Assembly (NCBI GenBank): GCA_035626595.1
Contig: DASPNJ010000134.1
Location: 1 to 64,000 of the forward strand
Direction: 5' to 3'
Source of the DNA: JAQGMV01 sp035626595
GTDB taxonomy: Bacteria; Pseudomonadota; Gammaproteobacteria; Burkholderiales; SG8-41
Length of the DNA stretch: 64,000 bases
Shown: positions 25,956 through 33,537 of the stretch, piece after piece
How the letters are laid out: each line of letters opens with the position of its first letter
Numbering within the stretch: position 1 is the first letter of the stretch
Notes under the pieces: model-generated
Seen by the model: the letters and a program-made list of their open reading frames with translations, nothing else
What the model was told of the DNA's origin: nothing
The model's database searches: none
Position numbers and translations under genes: made by a program

Positions 25956-27113
25956 TTAGACCTTAAGGCTTGCGGCTGACCAATCCCTGATCGCGGCGTC
26001 GCGCGGCGGCTGCCCGGTCTCTATCGTCGCTTTCAGACGCATCAGGTCCTGATCGAGCTCCGATTTGGGATCGGCGCCGAACAGCTTCGCCGCCGCGTGA
26101 CCGAGAGCCCCTGCGGGCGGCGAGTAATGCATCCGGATGTGCACACGCGTGCCGCCGTCGAACGGCTCGAAGCGCATGATGCCGCCGTGCGCGACGGCGC
26201 TGCCTTCGACCGTGCGCCAGGCGAGCAGCTCGTTCGGCGCGAACTGCGTGATGGTCGAGTCCCATTGCACTTCGCTGCCGGCCGGACCGGCGACGACCCA
26301 GTGCGTCTGGCCGTTCGCGCGCGGTTCGACGCGATGCACGTTGCGCATGAAGCGCGGGAAATTCTCGAAATTCGAGAGGAAGCCGAAAACGGTATCCACC
26401 GGCGCGTCGATCGCGATCGTCTTCTGAATTTCGAAGCTGCGCCGTCCGCCGAAGCCCGCGATCCGCCGCAGCGGCTTGTTGCTCGTGCTGCGCGCGAGCA
26501 ACAGCGCGGCTGCCGCGCCAAGCAGCAAACCGGGGGCGCCGCCGCTGCGCAACGCGATCAGCGCGAGCGCGCCGCCCGCTGCGGTGCCGGCGATGCGCGT
26601 GCCCGGCGCCCAGTTGTCCTGAAAAACCTCGATGCGCTCGCCGCGTCGCGGCCTGCCGCCCTGAAGGGCCGAGACCCCTTCCGGCGTCTTGTACACGACC
26701 ATCTGGTCGATAATGTCGCCGACGCCGCGTACGCCGTGAACGGCCGCGAGCAGCCGCTTGTGCTCGTGGCGCAGTACCGGCCCCGTGAGAACGACGGTGC
26801 CGGCGTTCGCGCTGACCTCGATCGCACCGGGGTGCTCGACGTAGCGCCCGATCTTCGCGCGGACGCGCTCGACCAGCACGTCATCCGCGATCTCGCTGTG
26901 ATCGAACGATCCCGCCAGATAGCGCGCGGTGCCCCACGTTCGATGCGCGAGATCCCGCGCTCCGGCATCGAGCACATCGCCCGCGCACCGGGCGGCATGA
27001 ACCGCCTGATCGCGAGCCAGCGCGCGGCGGCGGCGGCCGCGATCCGGATCCAGGAAATACATCGCGGCCGCGCCAACTGCCGCGGCGACCATCGGCGTGA
27101 ACATCGCAGCCAT
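25956..27113 (-). CDS. BON-domain and SRPBCC-domain fusion protein
   Basis: 385 residues. N-terminal YtxH-like membrane tether (MYFLDPDRGRRRRALARDQ). A BON domain follows (about 75-140: LVERVRAKIGRYVEHPGAIEV, GTVVLTGPVL, VRGVGDIIDQM). A hydrophobic segment lies near 185-210. The C-terminal SRPBCC (polyketide cyclase/START-like) domain has KTIAIDAPVDTVFGFLSNFENFPRFM and GGTRVHIRM. Start at 27113 has CGGAGG six bases upstream. The combination suggests a membrane-held lipid- or ligand-binding stress protein. Confidence 0.83.
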   Translation of the reverse strand: MAAMFTPMVAAAVGAAAMYFLDPDRGRRRRALARDQAVHAARCAGDVLDAGARDLAHRTWGTARYLAGSFDHSEIADDVLVERVRAKIGRYVEHPGAIEVSANAGTVVLTGPVLRHEHKRLLAAVHGVRGVGDIIDQMVVYKTPEGVSALQGGRPRRGERIEVFQDNWAPGTRIAGTAAGGALALIALRSGGAPGLLLGAAAALLLARSTSNKPLRRIAGFGGRRSFEIQKTIAIDAPVDTVFGFLSNFENFPRFMRNVHRVEPRANGQTHWVVAGPAGSEVQWDSTITQFAPNELLAWRTVEGSAVAHGGIMRFEPFDGGTRVHIRMHYSPPAGALGHAAAKLFGADPKSELDQDLMRLKATIETGQPPRDAAIRDWSAASLKV

Positions 27114-27228
27114 GCGTGCCTCCGTTCGTCAGTTTTGCCTTAAGCGCTGCAACATCCGTTCCGGAAGGCACTCACGAATTCACGACATGCGTGACCTCCG
27201 CGCAGGCCGGGCGGGAGCCAAACCTGCT

Positions 27229-27256
27229 CTGGATTCCCGCCTGCGCGGGAATGACG
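27229..27256. repeat. REP-like intergenic palindrome
   Basis: ATTCCCGC-CTGC-GCGGGAAT hairpin (8-bp stem, 4-base loop) followed by GACG. This GGATTCCCGCCTGCGCGGGA-type sequence is a widespread dispersed intergenic repeat in proteobacteria. It lies in the gap between the BON/SRPBCC gene and the gene at 27284. Only one copy found in the window. Confidence 0.6.
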
Positions 27257-27283
27257 AACGTATGCGTACTTACGCGTGGCACG

Positions 27284-27535
27284 TTACCCGGTGTCGCCGC
27301 TTTCCGGCCCCTCTTCGGAACCGCCTTCGCGCTCGGCGGTCACGCCGCCCTCGGGATGTACTGCTTTCGTCCACCAGCGGTCCCACGCGGCCTGCTGGTC
27401 TTCGCGAATGTCCTGTCGCTCCAGCATGGTGCGGATCAGCGCATCGACGTCGGACTCGTATGCCTTGCCTTTGCGGACGGGCCATCGGAAGCCGGCGGGT
27501 AGATCCGGCGACCGGTCAAACACACGCCATCTCAT
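27284..27535 (-). CDS. Small hypothetical protein, DUF3460-like middle part
   Basis: 83-residue protein. The central YESDVDALIRTMLER ... QQAAWDRWWTK stretch recalls the pattern of the small DUF3460 family (YESD ... Q ... WW). The C-terminal 25 residues are acidic and Gly-rich, probably disordered. A weak AAGG site lies 9 bases upstream of ATG 27535. Codon third positions are GC-rich as expected for coding. No neighbour relation suggests a function. Confidence 0.55.
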   Translation of the reverse strand: MRWRVFDRSPDLPAGFRWPVRKGKAYESDVDALIRTMLERQDIREDQQAAWDRWWTKAVHPEGGVTAEREGGSEEGPESGDTG

Positions 27536-27561
27536 GATGAAGGGCCTTTGTGGCTGCGCGC

Positions 27562-27580
27562 GGTGCGCAATTTGCGCACC
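27562..27580. promoter_or_regulatory. Perfect palindrome upstream of 27535 gene (candidate operator)
   Basis: GGTGCGCAA-T-TTGCGCACC, a perfect 9-bp inverted repeat with one central base, 27-45 bases upstream of the leftward ATG at 27535. Length and symmetry fit a dimeric regulator site; it has no T-run, so a terminator is unlikely. The protein that binds it is unknown. Confidence 0.4.
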
Positions 27581-27714
27581 CTGCGTTATGGTTGGACGCA
27601 GTTCGCCGGGCTTGCGTTCCGCGCGAGGACTACGGCGGGGTGCGCTATGAGCGCATCGTTTAGAACAAGTCTTGACCGGTGCTTCTGCCGCTCAGGGCAA
27701 CAACGCTGCTCGCT

Positions 27715-30579
27715 TCACGCCGCGTGCACGCCGGTGTCGGGCTCGCCGCAATGCGTCAAGATGTGCGCACGCGCCGCGCGGGCGAGCTGGGTCGCGGCGG
27801 TGTAGCTGCTTTCGGCATCGGCCGGCGGTCCGACCGGCATACCGATCGTGACGACGAGCGCGCCGCGCCGCGGCAGCCATTGCCCCGCGCGCAGGATGTT
27901 GCGGCTGCCGCGGATCGCGACCGGGACGACGGGCACCCGCGCCTCCAGGGCCGCGATGAACGCGCCGAGGTGGAACGGCAACAGCCCCGACATGCGCCGG
28001 AAGGTGCCTTCCGGAAAGAACGCCAGCGCTGTTCCGGCGGCTGCCTCGGCCGCGAGCCGTCTGGCGTCCTCGACGCTTTTCCCGACCGCGAAACGCTCGA
28101 CGAAGCGTGCGCCGAGCCGCGTGAGATAGACGCGCGAGACGAAGTGCTCGCGCAGCTCGCGCTTCGCGACGAAGGCATACGGCCGCGGCAGCGCGGCGAC
28201 GAGCACGACGCCGTCGAGGAAGCTCGCATGGTTTGCGACCAGCACGTTGGGCCCGCGCGGCAGGTGTTCGAGCCCGTGCACGACGAGCGGCGTGCGCGTG
28301 ATGGCGAAGAACACGCGCGCGGCACGCCGGCTCAGGGTCCATGTCCAGTCGGTCCGCGGGATGCCGGCGCTCACGAGCCACGTCGCCGGCGCGATGAGCG
28401 CGAACACGATCGACACGTAACCCGCGTAACCGACGACCGCGGCCATTCTCCGCACGCGGCGCAGCTCCGGCACGATCGCGCCCGCAACAAGGCCCGCGAT
28501 CTGCAGCCAGACGGCGCGCGCGCCGCGCTCGAGTGCTCCGGCCTCGTAGCGCTCCCGTGTCGCGGAGCGGCGCACTTTGCCGCTGGAGGTCTTCAGCACG
28601 CTGTGCGGGCGCGCGAGCACGATATCGTCAGCCGGCTCGCCCAGGACCTCGCTCGTCTTGATCGAGATCGCCTGCCGCAGCGCGTCCAGCGCCGCGACTT
28701 GCGTCTCGCGGGTCTCGGCGATCAGTACCAGCCGCTCGGTGCCGGAGCGCGGATCGGCGCTGCCGATCGCGGCAACGCAGCCTTTGCGCACGCCGGGAAT
28801 CGCGCCGACCGCGTCCTCCAGCTCGTCGGGATAGATGTTGCGGCCGCCGCGGATGATGATGTCCTTCACCCGTCCGCTGACGTAGATCTCGCCTTGCGCC
28901 GCGTACGCGCGGTCGCCGCTGTCGAGCCAGCCGTCGCCGCGGGTGAGGCGCTTCGTCTCGGCGGGATTTCGGTAGTAGCCGCTGGTCGCCGAGGGCCCGC
29001 GGAATTCCAGCCGCCCTTCGACGCGCTCCGGAACTTCGAGCCCGGTGTCGTCGACGATGCGCGCCTCGTGGCGCGGCAACGGCCGGCCGCAGGACACGAA
29101 GCGCAGCGCATGAACGTCGTCCGGCGGCGCCGGCTCCGCTCTGCCGTGACGGGCGAACGGCTCCCGGCGCACGCGGTCGATGCGCGGCCCGCGCCCGAGC
29201 GGGGGAAAGAGGAGCCCCACCGCGGATTCGGCAAGTCCATACACCGGCGTCATCGCCGCCGGCTGGAAACCGCAGCGGCCGAAGCGCTCGGCGAACTGCG
29301 TGACGGTGTCGGGACGCACCGCCTCCGCGCCATTGAACGCAAGGCGCCAGGACGACAGATCGAGGTGCGCGAGCGTTTCGTCGTCGATGCGCTTGAGCGT
29401 GAGCTCGTACGCGAAATTCGGCGCCGCCGACAGGGTGCCGCGAAAGCGGTGGATCGTCTCGAGCCAGCGCTGGGGCCGCGCGAGAAACGAAAGCGGCGAC
29501 ATGATGACGAGCGGACAGCCGACGTAGAGCGTGCCAAGAAACGCGCCGATCAAGCCCATGTCGTGATAGAGCGGAAGCCAGCTCACGAAAACGTCGCGGT
29601 CGGTCGCCTCGATCGCTTCGGCCATCGCGCGGATGTTCGCCAGCAGATTGGCGTGGGTGAGGACGACGCCCTTCGGCGCGCTCGTGCTGCCGGAGGTGTA
29701 CTGGATGAACGCGACGTCGTCGCTCTTCACCATGGCCTGCGCCGGTTCGCCGCCGGCTGCTGCGAGACCCCCGGCGGTGACGACGTGCTTCAACTCCGGC
29801 ACGTGCGCCTGCAGCACGCGCGCGACGCGCATCGCCTCCGGTACCGTCACGAGAATCGCGCTCTGCGCGTTGCCGAGGATCCCGGTGTGCCGGCGCACGT
29901 GCTCCTTGATCTGCGACAGGCGCGCCGGCGGGTATATCGGCACCGGTATGCCGCCCGCGAGCAGCACGCCGTAGTACGTGTAGAAATAATCAGGCGAGGT
30001 GGGCAGCATGATCGCGACCGTCTCACGCGCTCTGAGGCCTGCGCGCTGCAGGCCAGCCGCGATCGCGCCGGCGCCCGCCCGCAGTTGTCGGTAGCTGATC
30101 TCTTCCTCGCCGCCATCCGACAGCACGGTGACCTGCACGCGCTCGGGGTGCTCGCGCAGATGCCATTCGAGCACGTCGTTCAGCGTGGCGGCTTCGCCCG
30201 GCTCCGCATGAACGGCGCCGGCGGGCGTCGGCTCCAGGACGCGGCGGCGCACCTCTGCAGCGGGCGTTACGTGACCTGCGCGGTCGAGCGCGGCGAGGAC
30301 ATCGCGCACCGTGTCGGCAAGCTGCAGTGTGTCTTCGGGCAGCGTTACACCGAAAGCGCGCTCGACGCGCAGCAGCAGCTCCACACGCGCGAGACTGTCC
30401 AGACCGAGCTCGCGCTCGAGCGCGCTGTCGAGCGTCAGGCGCAGCCCCCGAGGCAACTCGCGATGGAGCTCGCCGAGCGCGTCGTGCACCACCCGCAGCA
30501 ACTCGGCCGCGCGCGCATCCGGTGCGCTGCGTTCGCCGGTGGAAGACGGTATGGAGGAAGGGTTCTCCAGAACGCCCAT
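27715..30579 (-). CDS. Acyl carrier protein / fatty acyl-AMP ligase / acyltransferase fusion
   Basis: 954-residue three-domain enzyme. Residues about 25-100: acyl carrier protein with phosphopantetheine Ser62 in LGLDSLARVELL. About 135-680: AMP-forming acyl ligase of the FAAL/acyl-CoA synthetase group (IQYTSGSTSAPKGVVLTH, VYGLAESAVGL, GWLDSGDRAY, VKDIIIRGGRNIYPDELE). About 740-954: lysophospholipid/glycerol-phosphate acyltransferase (NHASFLDG with the H-x4-D pair, FPEGTFRR, VVPVAIRG). Hydrophobic spans near 690-760 should anchor it in the membrane. A fatty acid could be activated, loaded on the own carrier and transferred to a lysolipid (inference). Stand-alone gene. Confidence 0.9.
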   Translation of the reverse strand: MGVLENPSSIPSSTGERSAPDARAAELLRVVHDALGELHRELPRGLRLTLDSALERELGLDSLARVELLLRVERAFGVTLPEDTLQLADTVRDVLAALDRAGHVTPAAEVRRRVLEPTPAGAVHAEPGEAATLNDVLEWHLREHPERVQVTVLSDGGEEEISYRQLRAGAGAIAAGLQRAGLRARETVAIMLPTSPDYFYTYYGVLLAGGIPVPIYPPARLSQIKEHVRRHTGILGNAQSAILVTVPEAMRVARVLQAHVPELKHVVTAGGLAAAGGEPAQAMVKSDDVAFIQYTSGSTSAPKGVVLTHANLLANIRAMAEAIEATDRDVFVSWLPLYHDMGLIGAFLGTLYVGCPLVIMSPLSFLARPQRWLETIHRFRGTLSAAPNFAYELTLKRIDDETLAHLDLSSWRLAFNGAEAVRPDTVTQFAERFGRCGFQPAAMTPVYGLAESAVGLLFPPLGRGPRIDRVRREPFARHGRAEPAPPDDVHALRFVSCGRPLPRHEARIVDDTGLEVPERVEGRLEFRGPSATSGYYRNPAETKRLTRGDGWLDSGDRAYAAQGEIYVSGRVKDIIIRGGRNIYPDELEDAVGAIPGVRKGCVAAIGSADPRSGTERLVLIAETRETQVAALDALRQAISIKTSEVLGEPADDIVLARPHSVLKTSSGKVRRSATRERYEAGALERGARAVWLQIAGLVAGAIVPELRRVRRMAAVVGYAGYVSIVFALIAPATWLVSAGIPRTDWTWTLSRRAARVFFAITRTPLVVHGLEHLPRGPNVLVANHASFLDGVVLVAALPRPYAFVAKRELREHFVSRVYLTRLGARFVERFAVGKSVEDARRLAAEAAAGTALAFFPEGTFRRMSGLLPFHLGAFIAALEARVPVVPVAIRGSRNILRAGQWLPRRGALVVTIGMPVGPPADAESSYTAATQLARAARAHILTHCGEPDTGVHAA

Positions 30580-30684
30580 CGCATCTCCGCTGCAATCTCT
30601 GCGCCGTTCTTGCGATTGCCCGCATCGGCGGGAACTCGCTCCCTACGGCGCACTCGTACTTCGATGAGACGGGCGGCGTGAGAG

Positions 30685-31059
30685 ATGAGCACGCGTGAGA
30701 TCTCGCGGGCGGACTGGCCCGCCTTCATGGATTGCTTCAGCCGGCAACACCTTGGGTGGCTGAGCACGATCGAGGTGCTTGATTCCACGCTCGGCGCGCA
30801 GACCCAGGTGCGGGAACAGCCGTTTGCCGGCATCACCGCGGAGACCCACGGCGGTCACAGCTCGATAGCGATCCTGATGGGGAAAGGGCCCGATCTGCAC
30901 GTGGGGCATCTGATCCGCGACGCAGCCCACGTTCGGCTCAAGGAATCCGACGGCGCGCACGAAGCGCTGCAAATCGAAGCGGGCGACGGCGTGACGACGC
31001 TCCTCACTTTCCGGTCGGTCATGCCGACCGAGCTCGTCGACGGCGTCGTCATGCAGTAG
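30685..31059 (+). CDS. DUF5335 family protein
   Basis: 124-residue protein with the family start REISRADWPAFMDCFSRQHLGWL. Rest is a small alpha/beta domain (VGHLIRDAAHVRLKE, ALQIEAGDGVTTLLTFRS). Uncharacterised family often found near stress genes. Divergent from the large lipid enzyme; 9 bases before the next gene, probably one transcript. Confidence 0.8.
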   Translation: MSTREISRADWPAFMDCFSRQHLGWLSTIEVLDSTLGAQTQVREQPFAGITAETHGGHSSIAILMGKGPDLHVGHLIRDAAHVRLKESDGAHEALQIEAGDGVTTLLTFRSVMPTELVDGVVMQ

Positions 31060-31068
31060 GAGAGCGAG

Positions 31069-31425
31069 ATGACGTATACGAAATTGCTGATGGCGGGCTG
31101 GATGGCATTTGCCGTGGCGGGCGCCGCAGCCGCAGAGCTTCCGGGCATCGATGCACCGACGGGGGCCGGCGTGGGGGCCGGTTCCAAGGACGAGCGCCGG
31201 GACAGCGGCGATCGGCCGGCTGCCGATGTCGTGACGCCGGGGTCCGGCACGCTCAAAGACGCGATCGAGCTGTGCGATCGACTGGGCGGCACCGAAAAAG
31301 CGATCTGTCTGCAGCAGGCGCAGGAGAACCGCGAGCGCGCGCTCGCGCCGGGTGTGGGTGCCACGCCGGGTGGCGGCGCCGAAGGCGCAGTGTCGGCGCG
31401 CCGCGAAGCGCCCGTGAGCCGTTAG
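31069..31425 (+). CDS. Small exported protein, unknown
   Basis: 118-residue protein with a signal peptide (LLMAGWMAFAVAGAAAAEL, cleavage about residue 22), a Gly/Pro-rich linker and a short helical part with two Cys (DAIELCDRLGGTEKAICLQQAQENRE), which could pair in the periplasm. AGGAGAG ribosome site upstream of ATG 31069. No family recognised. Confidence 0.65.
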   Translation: MTYTKLLMAGWMAFAVAGAAAAELPGIDAPTGAGVGAGSKDERRDSGDRPAADVVTPGSGTLKDAIELCDRLGGTEKAICLQQAQENRERALAPGVGATPGGGAEGAVSARREAPVSR

Positions 31426-31454
31426 TGCACAAGGCGCCGGTGTTACAGCCAAAC

Positions 31455-31617
31455 GCGCGGTGGAGGTGATTCGGCGAGCCGATTTGCGCCGCAGTCATTG
31501 GAGCCGGCGCTTCGTGTGCGGGCTCTCGTGTGTTGACTGCCCGCCGCGAAGCGGGTTTCCGGCTCCAATGACGCGCTTTGCGGCACCATGAGGCTGGACG
31601 AATCGCCTCCACCGCGC
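31455..31617. repeat. Nested inverted repeat (about 160 bp) between convergent genes
   Basis: Outer arms 31455-31473 and 31599-31617 (GCGCGGTGGAGGTGATTCG) match as inverted copies with one mismatch. Inner arms 31495-31507 and 31559-31571 (TCATTGGAGCCGG) match perfectly. A third pair CGCTTCG/CGAAGCG sits at 31508-31514 and 31547-31553. Together they can fold as one long interrupted hairpin. No ORF of its own and no T-run. Could be a mini-element (MITE/REP-like) or a strong bidirectional RNA structure. Confidence 0.7.
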
Positions 31618-31650
31618 CTGCGAATGCACGCAGGAAAGAGGCAGCCGCGC

Positions 31651-32298
31651 TCAGGCGCTGGCGCGCGTCGCTTTCTCCAGCAGCTCGCGCACTTCGTGGT
31701 CGCTGGTCTGCGAAAAATCGCCGTACCAGCGGCCGACGCCCAGAAACGGCTCGGGCGTCTGGGCGCATACGATCTCGTCGACTTCGGACCTGAACTCCTC
31801 GCACGTGTCCGGCGCCGCGACCGGCACGGCTACCACGAGCGATGCGGGCCGCTGCGAGCGAATCGCGGTGGCCGCCGCGCGCATGGTCGAGCCGGTTGCG
31901 AGGCCGTCATCGACGAGAATCACCGTGCGTCCGCGCACGTCCGGCGCCGCGCGCTCGCCGCGATACGAGCGTTCGCGCCGCTCGAGCTCTTTCTCCTCGC
32001 GCGCGGCCACTGCGTCGAGCACCTCGTCGGAGATCCGCAGATAACGGACGGCCTCTTCGTTGATCACACGCACGCCGCCGCTGGCGATCGCGCCCATCGC
32101 GTACTCTTCCTGGCCCGGGACGCCCAGCTTACGCACGATGAACACGTCGAGCGGCGCATCCAGCGCGTGGGCGACTTCGTAGGCGACGGGCACGCCGCCG
32201 CGCGGCAAGGCGAGTACAAGCACGTCGCCGCGAGCGCGGTACTGTGAAAGTTTGGTGGCGAGAACCTGGCCTGCATGCCGGCGGTCGTTGAATAGCAT
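31651..32298 (-). CDS. Phosphoribosyltransferase-like protein
   Basis: 215-residue type I phosphoribosyltransferase fold with the PRPP-binding loop TVILVDDGLATGSTM (about residues 120-134) and LALPRGGVPVAYEVA near the N-terminus, FIVRKLGVPGQEEYAMGAI and a C-terminal WYGDFSQTSDHEV. This group is often found next to or fused with a dienelactone-hydrolase-like domain, which here is the divergent gene at 32427. ATG 32298 chosen; upstream residues in the same frame lie in the intergenic region and lack a match. Substrate base unknown. Confidence 0.83.
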   Translation of the reverse strand: MLFNDRRHAGQVLATKLSQYRARGDVLVLALPRGGVPVAYEVAHALDAPLDVFIVRKLGVPGQEEYAMGAIASGGVRVINEEAVRYLRISDEVLDAVAAREEKELERRERSYRGERAAPDVRGRTVILVDDGLATGSTMRAAATAIRSQRPASLVVAVPVAAPDTCEEFRSEVDEIVCAQTPEPFLGVGRWYGDFSQTSDHEVRELLEKATRASA

Positions 32299-32426
32299 GG
32301 CCGTGACGCGCACAACGCGCGCGCTCCTGTGAAAGGATGAGCCATTACCTGCAATGCGCGGACCGTGAGCCGCAGTGGAATATGGATTGCAGCGTACGAG
32401 GAGTACTCCAGCGAAGTGGGTATCCA

Positions 32427-33101
32427 ATGGAACAATTGAAGAGCCGGGAAGCGCAACGCAACGTGCGCATCACCTCCGGCAACGAGGCGCTCGACGGTAA
32501 TCTGGCCGTTCCGGCCGGCGCCAGCGGTCTCGTGCTATTCGCGCACGGCAGCGGCAGCAGTCGCCTCAGCCCGCGCAATGTTTTCGTCGCGCGCGCTCTG
32601 CAGGAAGCCGGTGTGGGGACGCTGCTCTTCGACCTCCTCAGCAGGGCGGAGGAGCAGGTCGATCTGTACACGCGCGAGCATCGGTTCGATATCGGCCTGT
32701 TGGCGCAGCGCCTGGTGCATGCCACCGCGTGGGTGGACACGCAGGACGAGTTACGCGACCTGCGCGTCGGCTATTTCGGCGCAAGCACCGGCAGCGCGGC
32801 GGCGCTGGTCGCCGCGGCGCGATTGGAAGAACGGGTGAGCGCGGTGGTGTCGCGCGGCGGGCGCCCGGATCTGGCCGCCGCCGAGCTGGCACGCGTGCGG
32901 GCGCCGACGCTGCTCATCGTGGGTGGCGACGACGACGTGGTGATCGAGCTGAACGAGCAGGCGTATCGACGCCTTCAGTGCGAGAAGCACCTCACGATCG
33001 TGCCCGGCGCCTCGCATCTCTTTGAAGAGCCGGGCACGCTCGAGCAGGTGGCGCAGCTCGCGTCGGAGTGGTTCCGCCGGCATCTTGGTTCAGCATCGTG
33101 A
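32427..33101 (+). CDS. Alpha/beta hydrolase, dienelactone-hydrolase-like
   Basis: 224-residue hydrolase. LVLFAHGSGSSRLSPRN forms the oxyanion-hole strand, the nucleophile elbow is GYFGASTGSAAAL (Ser), the acid is in LIVGGDDDVV and the His in VPGASHLFEEPG. ATG 32427 overlaps nothing; AGTGGG lies upstream. Its stop overlaps the next small gene by GTGA. Divergent from the phosphoribosyltransferase gene with which such hydrolases are often fused. Confidence 0.85.
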   Translation: MEQLKSREAQRNVRITSGNEALDGNLAVPAGASGLVLFAHGSGSSRLSPRNVFVARALQEAGVGTLLFDLLSRAEEQVDLYTREHRFDIGLLAQRLVHATAWVDTQDELRDLRVGYFGASTGSAAALVAAARLEERVSAVVSRGGRPDLAAAELARVRAPTLLIVGGDDDVVIELNEQAYRRLQCEKHLTIVPGASHLFEEPGTLEQVAQLASEWFRRHLGSAS

Positions 33102-33265
33102 GCAGCGACGTGCGATTCCATACACCGGTACCGGATCCGCTCGATGACGAGGAGGAACCGGATGTGAAGCAGCCGCCGGTGCCGCCGGACCAGGAACCCG
33201 ACGTGGTCCCGCAGCGCGATCCACCCAGTCCCAACGAGTCGCCGCCGATGAGAGGCATGGCATGA
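33098..33265 (+). CDS. Small acidic Pro-rich protein
   Basis: 55-residue protein starting with GTG at 33098 that overlaps the hydrolase stop (GTGA). The body is almost all Asp, Glu and Pro (DPLDDEEEPDVK, PPDQEPDVVP), probably disordered. Too short and too biased for a family call; the overlap and conserved third-position GC support translation. Followed after 10 bases by a strongly basic small protein. Confidence 0.5.
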   Translation: MSSDVRFHTPVPDPLDDEEEPDVKQPPVPPDQEPDVVPQRDPPSPNESPPMRGMA

Positions 33266-33275
33266 GGAGGGCACG

Positions 33276-33533
33276 ATGGCAGCGGGCAAGCGAACGCACG
33301 TAACGCGGATTCTGCATCAGACCGAATCGACGAACGAGCCGTTGAGCGGCGCGCAGGCACGGCGCAAGGCGCTGACGAAACCTGCTCAGCGCAAGTCGCT
33401 CACCAAGAAACCGAGTAAGGCGCTCGAGCGCGGGCTCGACCGGACGGCGGGCGTGAGCGCGCTCAGCACGAAAGGCGGTGTCGCGCGACCTGCCGTCAGC
33501 CGCAAGCCGCCCGGACGCGGCAAGAAAAGGTGA
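33276..33533 (+). CDS. Small basic Lys/Arg-rich protein
   Basis: 85-residue highly basic protein (ARRKALTKPAQRKSLTKKPSK, ending GRGKKR). GAGGAGG ribosome site directly upstream of ATG 33276. Composition suggests nucleic acid or polyanion binding, or pairing with the acidic protein encoded just before; no family recognised. Confidence 0.6.
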   Translation: MAAGKRTHVTRILHQTESTNEPLSGAQARRKALTKPAQRKSLTKKPSKALERGLDRTAGVSALSTKGGVARPAVSRKPPGRGKKR

Positions 33534-33537
33534 CGCC

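Noticed and set aside
27116..27502. 128-residue plus-strand frame in the gap
   Set aside because: It translates the REP-like palindrome and the antisense of the 27284 gene; no signal, no homolog pattern.
27537..27650. Cys-rich 37-codon plus-strand frame
   Set aside because: Cysteines come from GC-rich repeat TGCGC; no ribosome site; lies over the palindrome.
27679..30681. 1000-residue reading frame on the plus strand opposite the ACP-ligase gene
   Set aside because: Arg/Ala-rich translation with no family features; a GC-rich antisense shadow of the well-supported minus-strand gene.
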